Shown here: positions 35,884 through 44,064 of the stretch, in pieces
Position numbering within the stretch: the first letter of the stretch is position 1
Layout: each line of letters opens with the position of its first letter
Assembly (NCBI GenBank): GCA_902782125.1
Contig: CACZMA010000004.1
Span: forward strand, 124,001 to 188,000
From: Oscillospiraceae bacterium
Lineage (GTDB): Bacteria; Bacillota; Clostridia; Saccharofermentanales; Saccharofermentanaceae
DNA: 64,000 nt
Direction of reading: 5' to 3'
Translations under genes and position numbers: made by a program
Notes under the pieces: generated by a model
Databases searched by the model: none
Told to the model about the DNA's origin: nothing
The model's input: the letters and a program-made list of their open reading frames with translations, nothing else

Positions 35884-36297
35884 ATGAAGATAGTTTTGAT
35901 GGCCGATAACAGGAAGTCCGAACTTCTTGTCAACTTCTGCATTGCCTACAAGGCTTTGCTGGAGAAGCATCAGCTCATATCCGTCTACAATACGGCTAAG
36001 CTCCTTAAGGCTTCGGCAGATCTTGATGTATCAGGTCTGTCCGTTGACTATTCGTCAGGCTTCGAGCAGTTGGCTTCAAGGGCTAAGTTCAACGGTATCG
36101 ACTGTGTCATCTATCTTCGTGACGGCATCGCCAAAGAGGGCTCCAATCCTGCCGAACTTCTCGATGTGTGCGATCAGAATACCATCCCTTATGCTACGAA
36201 TATTGCTTCTGCGGAGATCCTGATCACAGCCGTTGACGCCGGTTCTCTTGATTACCGTGAGTGGACTAATTCCGAGTATTCAGAAGGTGCCATCTGA
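35884..36297 (+). CDS. Methylglyoxal-synthase-like protein with altered active site
   Basis: A 137-residue protein with the overall pattern of MgsA: MKIVLMADN start, AYKALLEKHQLISVYNT, IDCVIYLRDG, then the end motif IPYATNIASAEILI, very like the family's IPxATNxATAE. The residues used in catalysis are largely missing. The phosphate-binding TGTTG reads YNTAK (35-39), the catalytic aspartate loop GGDQQ reads SGFEQ (58-62), and the AHDxxK start reads ADNRKS (7-12). Only D80 of the RDP-type motif remains. It is therefore probably not a working methylglyoxal synthase and may be a ligand-binding relative. It lies 4 bases before an MBL-fold hydrolase gene, a pairing worth noting. Confidence 0.65.
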   Translation: MKIVLMADNRKSELLVNFCIAYKALLEKHQLISVYNTAKLLKASADLDVSGLSVDYSSGFEQLASRAKFNGIDCVIYLRDGIAKEGSNPAELLDVCDQNTIPYATNIASAEILITAVDAGSLDYREWTNSEYSEGAI

Positions 36298-36301
36298 TAA
36301 G

Positions 36302-36925
36302 ATGAAGATCTTCCGAATACCCTACGGACCGTTATCTTCCAACATGTACGTAATAAGCGTCGGCGATGATACCTTCATCGTCGATCCCAGTGTGTCTGTT
36401 GCGAGGGTTGAAGGCGTTGTCCCAGACCTTGATACATGCTCTGTCAGGGCCGTATTTGCAACACATTGCCATCACGATCACATCTGTTTTGCCGAAGAGT
36501 GGCGCGCCAACCTACCTCAAGTTCCATTCTATATGTCCCCGCGGGATTTCGACCTTCTTGAAGATACAGTCGGCAATTGTTCGGCTCTGATAGACGGAGA
36601 CGTCGTCTATGAGAACATCTTTGTTGCAGCTGAAGGTACTGTCACGATAGGGCAGACGGAGATAACCGTAATCACCACACCCGGCCATACGAAGGGTTCT
36701 GTCTGCTATCTGTTCAAAGCATGCGGCGAGAGCGCCCTGTTTACCGGAGATACGGTGTTTGCGGGCTCTGTGGGAAGAACGGACTTTACAGGCGGCTCTT
36801 ACGAGGAACTATCCGAATCCGTAAAGACTATCAAGCAGCTCGAAAGGGATCTTCCTATCTACCCGGGACACGGACCGGCTTCCACTATCGGAGAAGAGAT
36901 CAAATCTAACCCTTATTTTGCGTAA
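36302..36925 (+). CDS. Metallo-beta-lactamase-fold hydrolase (glyoxalase II-like)
   Basis: A 207-residue soluble hydrolase. The metal ligands are clear: the THCHHDH motif, a GHT histidine in TTPGHTKGS, the bridging aspartate in FTGDTVF, and a final histidine in PGHGPAS. Length and motif spacing resemble the YcbL/GloB-like thioester hydrolases, but the substrate cannot be told from sequence. The start is ATG 36302, 4 bases after the stop of the MgsA-like gene, with GAAGGTG 11 bases upstream. An earlier in-frame ATG (36233) lies inside that gene. Confidence 0.87.
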   Translation: MKIFRIPYGPLSSNMYVISVGDDTFIVDPSVSVARVEGVVPDLDTCSVRAVFATHCHHDHICFAEEWRANLPQVPFYMSPRDFDLLEDTVGNCSALIDGDVVYENIFVAAEGTVTIGQTEITVITTPGHTKGSVCYLFKACGESALFTGDTVFAGSVGRTDFTGGSYEELSESVKTIKQLERDLPIYPGHGPASTIGEEIKSNPYFA

Positions 36926-36961
36926 AACCCCGCGCATTTATTTTATATTATGCTAAAATAG

Positions 36962-36991
36962 TCCCGTTTGTGAAAAATAACCCTTACGGGA
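36962..36991 (+). promoter_or_regulatory. Possible leader hairpin covering the pheS ribosome site
   Basis: TCCCGT (36962-36967) can pair with ACGGGA (36986-36991), and the second arm contains most of the GGGAGG site (36988-36993) of pheS. A TGCTAAAAT element that resembles an extended -10 box lies just upstream (36951-36959). The leader is far too short for a T-box. The stem is only 6 bp, so regulation is speculative. Confidence 0.3.
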
Positions 36992-37000
36992 GGTTGTAAT

Positions 37001-38032
37001 ATGAGTGATATCAAAGAATCCTTGAATTCTATTCGCGAGGAATTTGATAAAGCATTGGAGCAGGTATCTGACTCTCAGGCTGCCGAGCAGCTCAGAGTCT
37101 CATTCCTTGGTAAGAAGGGACAGCTTACCCAGGTCCTCAAGGGCATGGGCGGCCTTACGGCTGAAGAGCGTCCCGTGATCGGTAAGATCGCCAACGATGT
37201 CCGTTCCCACATGGAATCGAGACTCGAAGAGATCGTAGCCAAGATCAAGGAAGAAGAGAAGTCTCATAAACTCAGAAGAGAAGTAATCGACGTAACCATT
37301 CCTTCAGACAGGAAGGGCGCAGGTTCCCGTCATCCTCTCAATATGGCTATCAACGAGATCTGTGATATCTTCCTCGGACTCGGTTATTCCATCGCGGAAG
37401 GTCCCGAAGTCGAATATGACAAGTATAATTTCGAGCTCCTCAGAATACCTGAGGGACATCCGGCAAGGGATACGCAGGATACTTTCTATTTCAACGATAA
37501 GGTCCTCTTAAGGACACAGACTTCCGGTATGCAGATCCGTGTTATGGAGCAGCAGAAGCCCCCGCTCAAAGTGATCTGCCCGGGTAAGGTTTACCGTTCG
37601 GATGCGCTCGATGCTACTCATTCCCCGGTCTTCCATCAGATCGAAGGTCTGGTAGTGGACAAGGGCGTTACGATGGGTGACCTCGTAGGTTCCCTGAGGC
37701 TCTTTGCAAAGAAACTTTTCGGAGAGAACACGGAGATCAGGTTAAGACCTCATCACTTCCCGTTTACCGAGCCTTCAGTTGAGGTCGACCTCACATGCTG
37801 GAAGTGCGGCGGTAAGGGCTGCAATGTCTGCAAGGGCGAGGGCTGGATCGAGGTTCTCGGCGCAGGCATGGTTCACCCTGAGGTTCTTCAGAACTGCGGT
37901 ATCGATCCCGAAGTTTACAGCGGATTTGCTTTCGGTATCGGCGTTGAGAGGACCGCGATGGGCAGATACGGCATTGATGACATCAGACTTCTCTATGAGA
38001 ACGATGTCAGATTCTTAGAGCAGTTCAAGTAA
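37001..38032 (+). CDS. pheS: Phenylalanine-tRNA ligase alpha subunit
   Basis: A 343-residue catalytic subunit of the alpha2-beta2 synthetase that charges tRNA-Phe. It has an N-terminal coiled coil that binds tRNA (~1-85), class II motif 2 ([16 protein letters not shown]) and motif 3 ([14 protein letters not shown]). A four-cysteine segment ([14 protein letters not shown]) is present, as in many bacterial PheS. GGGAGG precedes the ATG. The beta subunit gene follows after 21 bases. Confidence 0.97.
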   Translation: MSDIKESLNSIREEFDKALEQVSDSQAAEQLRVSFLGKKGQLTQVLKGMGGLTAEERPVIGKIANDVRSHMESRLEEIVAKIKEEEKSHKLRREVIDVTIPSDRKGAGSRHPLNMAINEICDIFLGLGYSIAEGPEVEYDKYNFELLRIPEGHPARDTQDTFYFNDKVLLRTQTSGMQIRVMEQQKPPLKVICPGKVYRSDALDATHSPVFHQIEGLVVDKGVTMGDLVGSLRLFAKKLFGENTEIRLRPHHFPFTEPSVEVDLTCWKCGGKGCNVCKGEGWIEVLGAGMVHPEVLQNCGIDPEVYSGFAFGIGVERTAMGRYGIDDIRLLYENDVRFLEQFK

Positions 38033-38053
38033 GGAAAGGCAGGCAGAATATCT

Positions 38054-40474
38054 ATGAAAGCACCGATAATCTGGCTTAAGGATTTTACGGATATAGACGT
38101 TGAACCCAAGGTGTTGGGCGATGCGATGACAATGACAGGTTCCAAAGTAGAGGAACTCATTACTTCCGGTGATGACATCAGCGGAGTTTATACGGGTAAG
38201 GTACTCGAGATGGCTGACCATCCGGATTCCGATCACCTTCATATACTTAAGGTCGATACTGGCAGGGACGATCTCGGCAGAGACCTTCAGATCGTATGCG
38301 GAGCTCCGAATGTATATGTCGGAATGATCTGCCCCGTGGCTGTCGAGGGAGCAAACCTTCCCGGCGGCATTCATATCAAGAAGGGCAAGCTCAGAGGCGT
38401 AGAGAGCTTCGGTATGTGCTGCTCTGCAGAAGAGCTTAATGTTCCTGCGGAAGGACATCCAGGCGCTGAGGAATACGGCCTCTGGAACATGCCCCAGGAC
38501 ACTCCTCTTGGTGTTGATATCAAGGAACTCCTCGGACTCGGCAATACAACTATCGATTTTGAGATCACATCCAACAGACCCGACTGTTTCTCGATCGAAG
38601 GATTGGGAAGAGAGGCTGCTCTTTCCATCGGCAAGGAATTCAAGCCCTGCAAACCTTCCATCAAGCAGGAAGGCTCTCTTGATACCGCTGATGTGGTTAA
38701 GCTTCAGATCGATGCACCCGATCTTTGCTACCGTTACACCGGCAGGCTCGTAGAAGACGTTAAGATCGGACCTTCTCCCGCATGGATGGCTGAGAGGCTT
38801 ACCGAAGCAGGCATGAGACCCATCAACAATATCGTTGATATCACTAACTATGTATGTCTTGAGCTCGGACAGCCGATGCATGCTTTTGACCTTAACTATC
38901 TTGCAGGCAAGCACATCATCGTAAGAAGAGCTGCTGACGGAGAAGTAATCAAGACACTTGACGGCAACGATCACAAGCTTGACAGCTCCATGCTCGTCAT
39001 CGCTGATGAAGAGAAGGCATGTGCCATTGCCGGTGTCATGGGCGGCGAGAATTCCGAAGTCCTGCCTGAGACAACGACTATCCTGTTCGAATCCGCAGTG
39101 TTCAATGCGGTATCGGTCAGAAGGACAGCTGTCAGCAACGGACTACGTACAGAGGCTTCTTCGAGATATGAGAAGGGACTTGATCCCGAGAATGCGCTGA
39201 GAGCTTTGGACAGGGCATGTGAGCTCGTAGAACTCCTCGGATGCGGTAAGGTATCCAAGGGCGTTGTAGACTGCTATCCTACGAAGCGCGAGGTCAAGCA
39301 CATTCCTTTCAGACCCGCGAAGATCAATAACTTCCTCGGTATCGAGGCAAGTGAAGAATTCATGAGAGATATCCTTACCAAGCTCGGATGCTCTTTTGTT
39401 CAGGAGAACGGCACCACCGTCATCGTTCCTCCCACATACAGGCCTGACCTTGAGTCTGAGGCTGATATCTCAGAGGAAGTGGCAAGGTTCTACGGTTACA
39501 ACAAGATCGAACCCACGCTCCTGTCAGGTAAGGAGACAACATTAGGCGGACGCACAAATGAGCAGAAGATCGTAGAGAAGATCCGCGATACACTTGTTTA
39601 CTGCGGTTTCTATGAAGCTATCACATATTCATTCGAGTCGCCTTCTGACCTCGATAAGCTCATGGTCGCTGAAGACAGCATCCTCCGTAACCAGCTTAAG
39701 ATATCCAACCCGTTGGGTGACGATACTTCAGTAATGAGAACGACGATGCTTCCTTCGATGCTGAAGATCGCTGCAAGGAATTACAGCAGAGGCGTCGGCG
39801 AAGCGAAGGTTTTCGAAGTGGCTTATGTGTACCTGCCTTCAGGCGTTGAAGGTGAGCTCCCTGAAGAGAGAAGGACACTGGCCGGATTTGCATACGGTAT
39901 CAAGGACGGTGCTGCGCTGTTCTACGATACAAAGGCTTCCGTAGAAGAACTCTTCAAGGTCCTCGGTATCAGATCTTACGGCTTTGAGCCTCTTACAGAT
40001 GATCCGACATTCCATCCCGGACGCACAGCCAACATCATCGTTAACGGCAAGGTGTGCGGTAAGCTCGGCATCATTCATCCCGATGTTGCGGCAGGATTCG
40101 AGACTCCTTCCGAGACATGTGCTTTCGAGATATATGTTCCCCAGCTCGTTGCCGCTTCAAAGAAGGACAGGGTATACAAGCAGCTGCCCAAGTTCCCCGG
40201 TATCTCCAGAGACCTCGCAGTTACTACTGAGAGCCAGGTCACCGTTGCCGATATCATCAAGACTGCCAAGTCTGCAGGCGGTAAGTATCTGCGCGATGTA
40301 AAGATGTTCGACGTATATACAGGCGATAAGCTCGGTGAAGGTCTGAAGTCCGTTGCCATCTCTCTGTCGTTCAGAGCTGATGACAAGACTCTGTCTGATG
40401 ACGATATCAAGAAGGATATCGATTCCATCATCAGTAAGCTCGAGTCCAAGCTCGGAGCAAAACTCAGACAGTAA
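38054..40474 (+). CDS. pheT: Phenylalanine-tRNA ligase beta subunit
   Basis: An 806-residue non-catalytic subunit. The domains in order are a tRNA-binding EMAP-II-like domain (~42-150, DHPDSDHLHILKVD), B3/B4 with the editing site (~205-390), B5 (~405-475), the catalytic-like core, and a C-terminal FDX-ACB anticodon-binding domain (~710-806, KFPGISRDLAVTTES). The length is standard. Two hairpin terminators follow within 70 bases, so pheST is a closed unit. Confidence 0.97.
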   Translation: MKAPIIWLKDFTDIDVEPKVLGDAMTMTGSKVEELITSGDDISGVYTGKVLEMADHPDSDHLHILKVDTGRDDLGRDLQIVCGAPNVYVGMICPVAVEGANLPGGIHIKKGKLRGVESFGMCCSAEELNVPAEGHPGAEEYGLWNMPQDTPLGVDIKELLGLGNTTIDFEITSNRPDCFSIEGLGREAALSIGKEFKPCKPSIKQEGSLDTADVVKLQIDAPDLCYRYTGRLVEDVKIGPSPAWMAERLTEAGMRPINNIVDITNYVCLELGQPMHAFDLNYLAGKHIIVRRAADGEVIKTLDGNDHKLDSSMLVIADEEKACAIAGVMGGENSEVLPETTTILFESAVFNAVSVRRTAVSNGLRTEASSRYEKGLDPENALRALDRACELVELLGCGKVSKGVVDCYPTKREVKHIPFRPAKINNFLGIEASEEFMRDILTKLGCSFVQENGTTVIVPPTYRPDLESEADISEEVARFYGYNKIEPTLLSGKETTLGGRTNEQKIVEKIRDTLVYCGFYEAITYSFESPSDLDKLMVAEDSILRNQLKISNPLGDDTSVMRTTMLPSMLKIAARNYSRGVGEAKVFEVAYVYLPSGVEGELPEERRTLAGFAYGIKDGAALFYDTKASVEELFKVLGIRSYGFEPLTDDPTFHPGRTANIIVNGKVCGKLGIIHPDVAAGFETPSETCAFEIYVPQLVAASKKDRVYKQLPKFPGISRDLAVTTESQVTVADIIKTAKSAGGKYLRDVKMFDVYTGDKLGEGLKSVAISLSFRADDKTLSDDDIKKDIDSIISKLESKLGAKLRQ

Positions 40475-40497
40475 AAGGGTTGTAACGCAATAAAATC

Positions 40498-40543
40498 AAG
40501 CCTTGCGAGGCTTTTGAGGCGTCCTTTGAGGGCGCCTTTTTTT
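40498..40543 (+). terminator. Two tandem intrinsic terminators after pheT
   Basis: The first hairpin pairs AAGCCT with AGGCTT around TGCG (40498-40513) and ends in a T-run. The second pairs AGGCGTCC (40517-40524) with GGGCGCCT (40530-40537) with one G-T pair and is followed by seven T. Together they should stop pheST transcription efficiently. Confidence 0.85.
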
Positions 40544-40570
40544 GTCGGTTTTTGTCGGTTTTTGTCGGGT
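40541..40570 (+). repeat. Three 10-base direct repeats
   Basis: TTTGTCGGTT is repeated twice exactly (40541-40560) and a third time as TTTGTCGGGT (40561-40570), directly after the second pheT terminator. Three units with no spacers do not form a CRISPR. It may be a slipped-strand expansion of the T-run. Confidence 0.8.
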
Positions 40571-40621
40571 TTTTGAGGGGTGTTTGCATAGTAAGATTAT
40601 CTCCAAAAGGAGGTGGCTGAT

Positions 40622-40924
40622 ATGTCAACACTGGAGACGGCGATCGCATTTACGGTGATCATTACATTCCTGACATTCCTTATCGTGTGTCCGGAAGAAC
40701 TTGCCCTGCGGTCCATTGAAGATGTGAAGGCAGGGGGCGAGGAGATAGGGTTTTATATCGATGACAGTTCCCTTATGGACAGCAGGACTATAGGCGGCAG
40801 TGAGTCATACAATACTTCCCCGGAGAAGCTCTGTACCTATCTGACGGGGATATCTGACAACTACCGCATCGTGTATGGGACCATAGCCGGAGGAGGTGGT
40901 AGCGATGAAGAGACTGAACAGTAA
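40622..40924 (+). CDS. Small TadE/pilin-like protein
   Basis: A 100-residue protein with a perfect AAAGGAGGTG ribosome site and ATG 40622. The N-terminus MSTLETAIAFTVIITFLTFLIV has the short leader, a glutamate near position 5 and a hydrophobic helix as seen in Tad-type pseudopilins. It shares the T-x-E-(T/S)-(A/S)-I-A-F-T pattern with the third gene of this cluster. The rest (about 75 residues) is acidic and should face outward. Its end overlaps the next gene by 20 bases. No prepilin peptidase or ATPase gene is nearby. The function is inferred only from the cluster. Confidence 0.6.
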   Translation: MSTLETAIAFTVIITFLTFLIVCPEELALRSIEDVKAGGEEIGFYIDDSSLMDSRTIGGSESYNTSPEKLCTYLTGISDNYRIVYGTIAGGGGSDEETEQ

Positions 40925-42269
40925 TAAGAGAGGAGCCATGACCATATTCCTGGCGATAATCCTGTCAGCCTTGATCCTGGTCGAATGTACTTTTGTCATG
41001 TTTATCTGGGATCTCGATTACAGGATGGCTTTCAGCAGCGCCCTCAGAGCCGAAGTCGAGACTATCCTTGCCGAATATGACAGGCAGCTGTTTGACACAT
41101 ACGGCATCTACGCAGTGACGCTTAACGATGTGGATGACGAAGTGTTTCAGAAGGCAATATCAACGCACGGATACACAGGAGACTCTGATATCGAAGTGTA
41201 CGGAGTCAAGGTCCTAAGCGTGGAAGACCTGCGGGCTGCCATTACGGTATATTACGCGAACAGAGCCGGGGGAATATGGTTCGAGAAGGCATTTGTACAG
41301 CTTCAGGGCGTCATGGATTATACAGGCATAGGCGATATCCTTGAGACGCTCAGGCAGTTTACATCGAGCGAAGCGGCCGGTTACCTCGAAGATCTGTTGT
41401 CCGGAGCTTCCACCATAGCGGGCTGGTTTGACGATGCTTCCGAGTTAGACGAGAACATTGCTTCCGAAGACTACCGTCAGGAGATGATCGATTTTGCCAA
41501 GTTCAAGAAGTCTGTCGATATGGCAGACAACGACCTTGAAGACCTTGACATTGGCATCGATCTTACGGATATGAGTTCGCTTCTTGATGGTGCGGATAAG
41601 CTGATGGATGTCCAGTACGGTCTGACTGATGCTCTGATGACAGTAGGGTTCCATCCTGCCTGCGCTTATTATGCGGCCAATAACTTTGACTGTGTGCTCT
41701 CCAACGACAATGACTGCTCTATCAACGGGACCATGTTCTCCGATATCCACGAAGGCAATATGCTCGATGCCGAATACATCATGTGCGGAATGGACGGAAG
41801 AGTCGGCGTGGCAGAAGTATCGGCACTTATCTTCGCCGTGATGCTCGCAGTAAGGGCCGCCGAGAACTTTGCCGATCCGGAGCTTCAGGCAACTCTTACG
41901 GGGATCTCGGCAACGATATCTGCAGTAGTGCTGGTTATCTCTGAAGGAATAGTCTATATCGATCCCGAGATACTTACGACAGTAATGATCCTCATCAAGA
42001 GTGCGGCCGAGAGCGTCTCTGCTCTTATAGATGTGCTCAAGGGAGAGACCTTCGCCTTGATCAAGATGGACGGAATGGAACTTGTCTACGTGGGATACAG
42101 GGATTTCCTCTTCTTGCTTATGTGCCTGACTTTTGACGATGCCATGCTGTCTCGGATGCTCGAAGTCCTTCAGAGAGATTATGGAGAGCTCTATACGGGC
42201 GTCGGAGCATCCGGCATATACAGAGGTCAGGAGTACTCGCAGGAAAAGAGCTACCTGCTGTACGGATAG
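40905..42269 (+). CDS. DUF5702/TadG-like membrane-anchored protein
   Basis: A 454-residue protein starting at ATG 40905 (GGAGGAGG just upstream). The N-terminus NSNKRGAMTIFLAIILSALILVECTF is of the kind that opens TadG and DUF5702 proteins: a basic leader, then one helix whose first residues include MTI. A large outward domain follows, with repeated acidic helices (~60-300). Hydrophobic segments near 320-400 could be further membrane helices. It is the middle gene of a three-gene cluster whose first and third members look like TadE-type pseudopilins. The role in surface assembly is inferred. Confidence 0.6.
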   Translation: MKRLNSNKRGAMTIFLAIILSALILVECTFVMFIWDLDYRMAFSSALRAEVETILAEYDRQLFDTYGIYAVTLNDVDDEVFQKAISTHGYTGDSDIEVYGVKVLSVEDLRAAITVYYANRAGGIWFEKAFVQLQGVMDYTGIGDILETLRQFTSSEAAGYLEDLLSGASTIAGWFDDASELDENIASEDYRQEMIDFAKFKKSVDMADNDLEDLDIGIDLTDMSSLLDGADKLMDVQYGLTDALMTVGFHPACAYYAANNFDCVLSNDNDCSINGTMFSDIHEGNMLDAEYIMCGMDGRVGVAEVSALIFAVMLAVRAAENFADPELQATLTGISATISAVVLVISEGIVYIDPEILTTVMILIKSAAESVSALIDVLKGETFALIKMDGMELVYVGYRDFLFLLMCLTFDDAMLSRMLEVLQRDYGELYTGVGASGIYRGQEYSQEKSYLLYG

Positions 42270-42280
42270 GAGGTGTGTTC

Positions 42281-43273
42281 ATGAGCAATAAACGTGGTTC
42301 TGTCACGATCGAATCGTCGATCGCCTTTACGGTCGTTCTGGTCTTCCTTGCATCAATGATAAGCGTCATCAACATCTACAGGACAGACATACTGATGAGG
42401 AGGGCACAGGAGCAGACCTGCGAGAAAGTCTCCATGATCTGTCCTCTGGCCATAACGGCATCGGACGTCATATCCACGACGGTAAATGCCTTCCCGGATA
42501 TAGAGATCGACGGCATAAGCGGGAGTGATGCCATAAGCCAGGTGGGAAAGTTCATTACGGGAGCAGACATGGCTTCGGGCTATACGATAGAGGAGATGGT
42601 CCTTGATGGCGCTCTCGGAGGTTATATGGCAAATGACATAGCCGAAGGATACATAAGCCGTAACGGCGGCTCTGACTTCATGCTGCCGGACGATATCAAT
42701 GTGACTTTTGAGGTGAATACGCAGAAGAGCATCATAGAAGTCTGCACTACGTATTCGGTGCTGACACTCGCCGGCAGGTGTGAGCGCAGCATCTACAATG
42801 TGATCCCGATCTACGGCAAAGGCGATCTGTTCCTGCTGGCATCAGACGAGCAGAAGAAGGATAGCGATATCTGGAGCGAGGATAATTTTACGCGCGGGGA
42901 CTATTTCCGGGAACAATACGGCGGCAATCTCCCGAAAACATTCCCCGTCATAGACGCCTACGACAACGGCAAGGCAACATCGATCATGAGCGTCGATCTT
43001 ACGGCGCCGACTTACGGCTCGGAAGACGAGATAATCAAGAAGATAGGCGGCAACATTGATGATCTGGCCGGATTCGGAGGCGCGGACACCAAGATAGACG
43101 GTACCCAGTATACGATAGACTCGGTAACGGATAAGAGCCTTATCGTTGTCATTCCCTCAAATGCCGATGAATCTGCCAAGAATACGGTATACTCAATGGT
43201 TTATTATGCTGCGTCCAAGGGTATAACCATGACCGTTGAAGAATACGGTACAAGCATGAAATATGCGGAGTAG
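42281..43273 (+). CDS. TadE-like pseudopilin with large C-terminal domain
   Basis: A 331-residue protein with TAGGAGGTG before ATG 42281. The N-terminus MSNKRGSVTIESSIAFTVVLVFLA is a clear TadE-type leader: RGSVTIE followed by a hydrophobic helix. A domain of about 290 residues follows, rich in Asp and Gly, with NVTFEVNTQKSIIEVCTTYSV and, near the end, SLIVVIPSNADESAK. The SIIEV and VIPSNAD strands recall DUF-type domains in Clostridia, but I cannot name one. It is the last gene of the Tad-like trio. A new promoter lies 10 bases after its stop. Confidence 0.65.
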   Translation: MSNKRGSVTIESSIAFTVVLVFLASMISVINIYRTDILMRRAQEQTCEKVSMICPLAITASDVISTTVNAFPDIEIDGISGSDAISQVGKFITGADMASGYTIEEMVLDGALGGYMANDIAEGYISRNGGSDFMLPDDINVTFEVNTQKSIIEVCTTYSVLTLAGRCERSIYNVIPIYGKGDLFLLASDEQKKDSDIWSEDNFTRGDYFREQYGGNLPKTFPVIDAYDNGKATSIMSVDLTAPTYGSEDEIIKKIGGNIDDLAGFGGADTKIDGTQYTIDSVTDKSLIVVIPSNADESAKNTVYSMVYYAASKGITMTVEEYGTSMKYAE

Positions 43274-43282
43274 GGCACTTTT

Positions 43283-43311
43283 TTGGAAATTCCTTTTTAT
43301 TGTATTAAAAT
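43283..43311 (+). promoter_or_regulatory. Promoter of the small-membrane-protein/yerC/secA operon
   Basis: TTGGAA (43283-43288) and TAAAAT (43306-43311) are exactly 17 bases apart. The first gene of the run to 50587 starts 44 bases downstream behind CGGAGG. Confidence 0.65.
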
Positions 43312-43355
43312 ACTAAATGCGTTAATATATTACGGTTATAACGGAGGTATAGTGA

Positions 43356-43589
43356 GTGAAACACAATAATCAGGTAAGACGACCCGAACTTGCGAATTCG
43401 GCGATCCTCACGGACAAGAATTCTGCGATGTCGATCGGTGATACCTTGAGGAAGGCCAAGAAGGATCTCTTTTTCAGCAGATGCCTTATTGCTATCCTTA
43501 TCGTGCTTCTCATTACTACCGCCGCCGTATTGATCTATCTCGGATACGCTCAATTGCTGTTTAACTATGTCAGCAATGCGGTGAACTGA
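43356..43589 (+). CDS. Small single-helix membrane protein, unknown function
   Basis: A 77-residue protein starting at GTG 43356, with CGGAGG 8 bases upstream. A charged cytoplasmic N-terminus of ~45 residues is followed by one hydrophobic helix (CLIAILIVLLITTAAVLIYLGY) and a short outward tail. I do not recognise a family. It is the first gene after a good promoter and lies before a YerC-type regulator and secA. Its size, ribosome site and position support it as a real gene. Confidence 0.6.
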   Translation: MKHNNQVRRPELANSAILTDKNSAMSIGDTLRKAKKDLFFSRCLIAILIVLLITTAAVLIYLGYAQLLFNYVSNAVN

Positions 43590-43611
43590 CCGGGTTTGCT
43601 GGGGTGATAAG

Positions 43612-44052
43612 ATGATTGACAAGAATGATGCTCCGTCTTTCAGTGAAGAAGAGATCGCGGAATTAACGGATCTGTACGAAGCCATTCTGACGATGAAAAC
43701 CGCTGAAGAGATGAATAAGTTCTTCAGGGATCTGTGTTCAGTCAACGAACTTCATTCATTCCTTCACAGATGGCAGATAGTCAGAAGGATCGAGCAGAAC
43801 AAGAGTTACGAAGAGATAATCAAAGAGCTGTCTCCCAAGGAGTCCGAAGATGTCAGTAGTGATGCTGATAACTCCGAAGAGAACGGCAAGCGCAGATCCG
43901 GAAGGACCAAGGGCAAGTCAAGGGCGAGCACCAAGGTCAGTTCGACTACCATATCAAGGGTCAAGAACTGTTATGTCAATCCGGACGGCGGATACAGGAC
44001 GGCATTGGACCGCCTGAAGGCCAATGAAGAGAAGAATAAGAAAAACATTTAA
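43612..44052 (+). CDS. yerC: YerC/YecD-family (TrpR-like) DNA-binding protein with insertion in the helix-turn-helix
   Basis: A 146-residue protein of the Trp-repressor superfamily, YerC branch, whose targets are poorly known. The family core is clear: FSEEEIAELTDLYEAILTMKT, then ELHSFLHRWQIVRRIEQNKSYEEIIKEL, and later STTISRVKNCYVNPDGGYRTALDRL (quoted from STTISRVK). In normal members the two helices of the DNA-binding motif are joined by a few residues. Here residues ~74-107 are a hydrophilic insertion: an acidic half (PKESEDVSSDADNSEEN) and a basic half (GKRRSGRTKGKSRA). Both recognition-helix segments are intact. It sits between a small membrane protein gene and secA. Confidence 0.82.
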   Translation: MIDKNDAPSFSEEEIAELTDLYEAILTMKTAEEMNKFFRDLCSVNELHSFLHRWQIVRRIEQNKSYEEIIKELSPKESEDVSSDADNSEENGKRRSGRTKGKSRASTKVSSTTISRVKNCYVNPDGGYRTALDRLKANEEKNKKNI

Positions 44053-44064
44053 GGAGTAATATTG

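Noticed and set aside
36926..37000. T-box riboswitch before pheS
   Set aside because: The gap is only 75 bases and has no T-box sequence or specifier stem.
40541..40570. Short repeats as a possible CRISPR
   Set aside because: Ten-base units in direct contact with no spacers and no cas genes.
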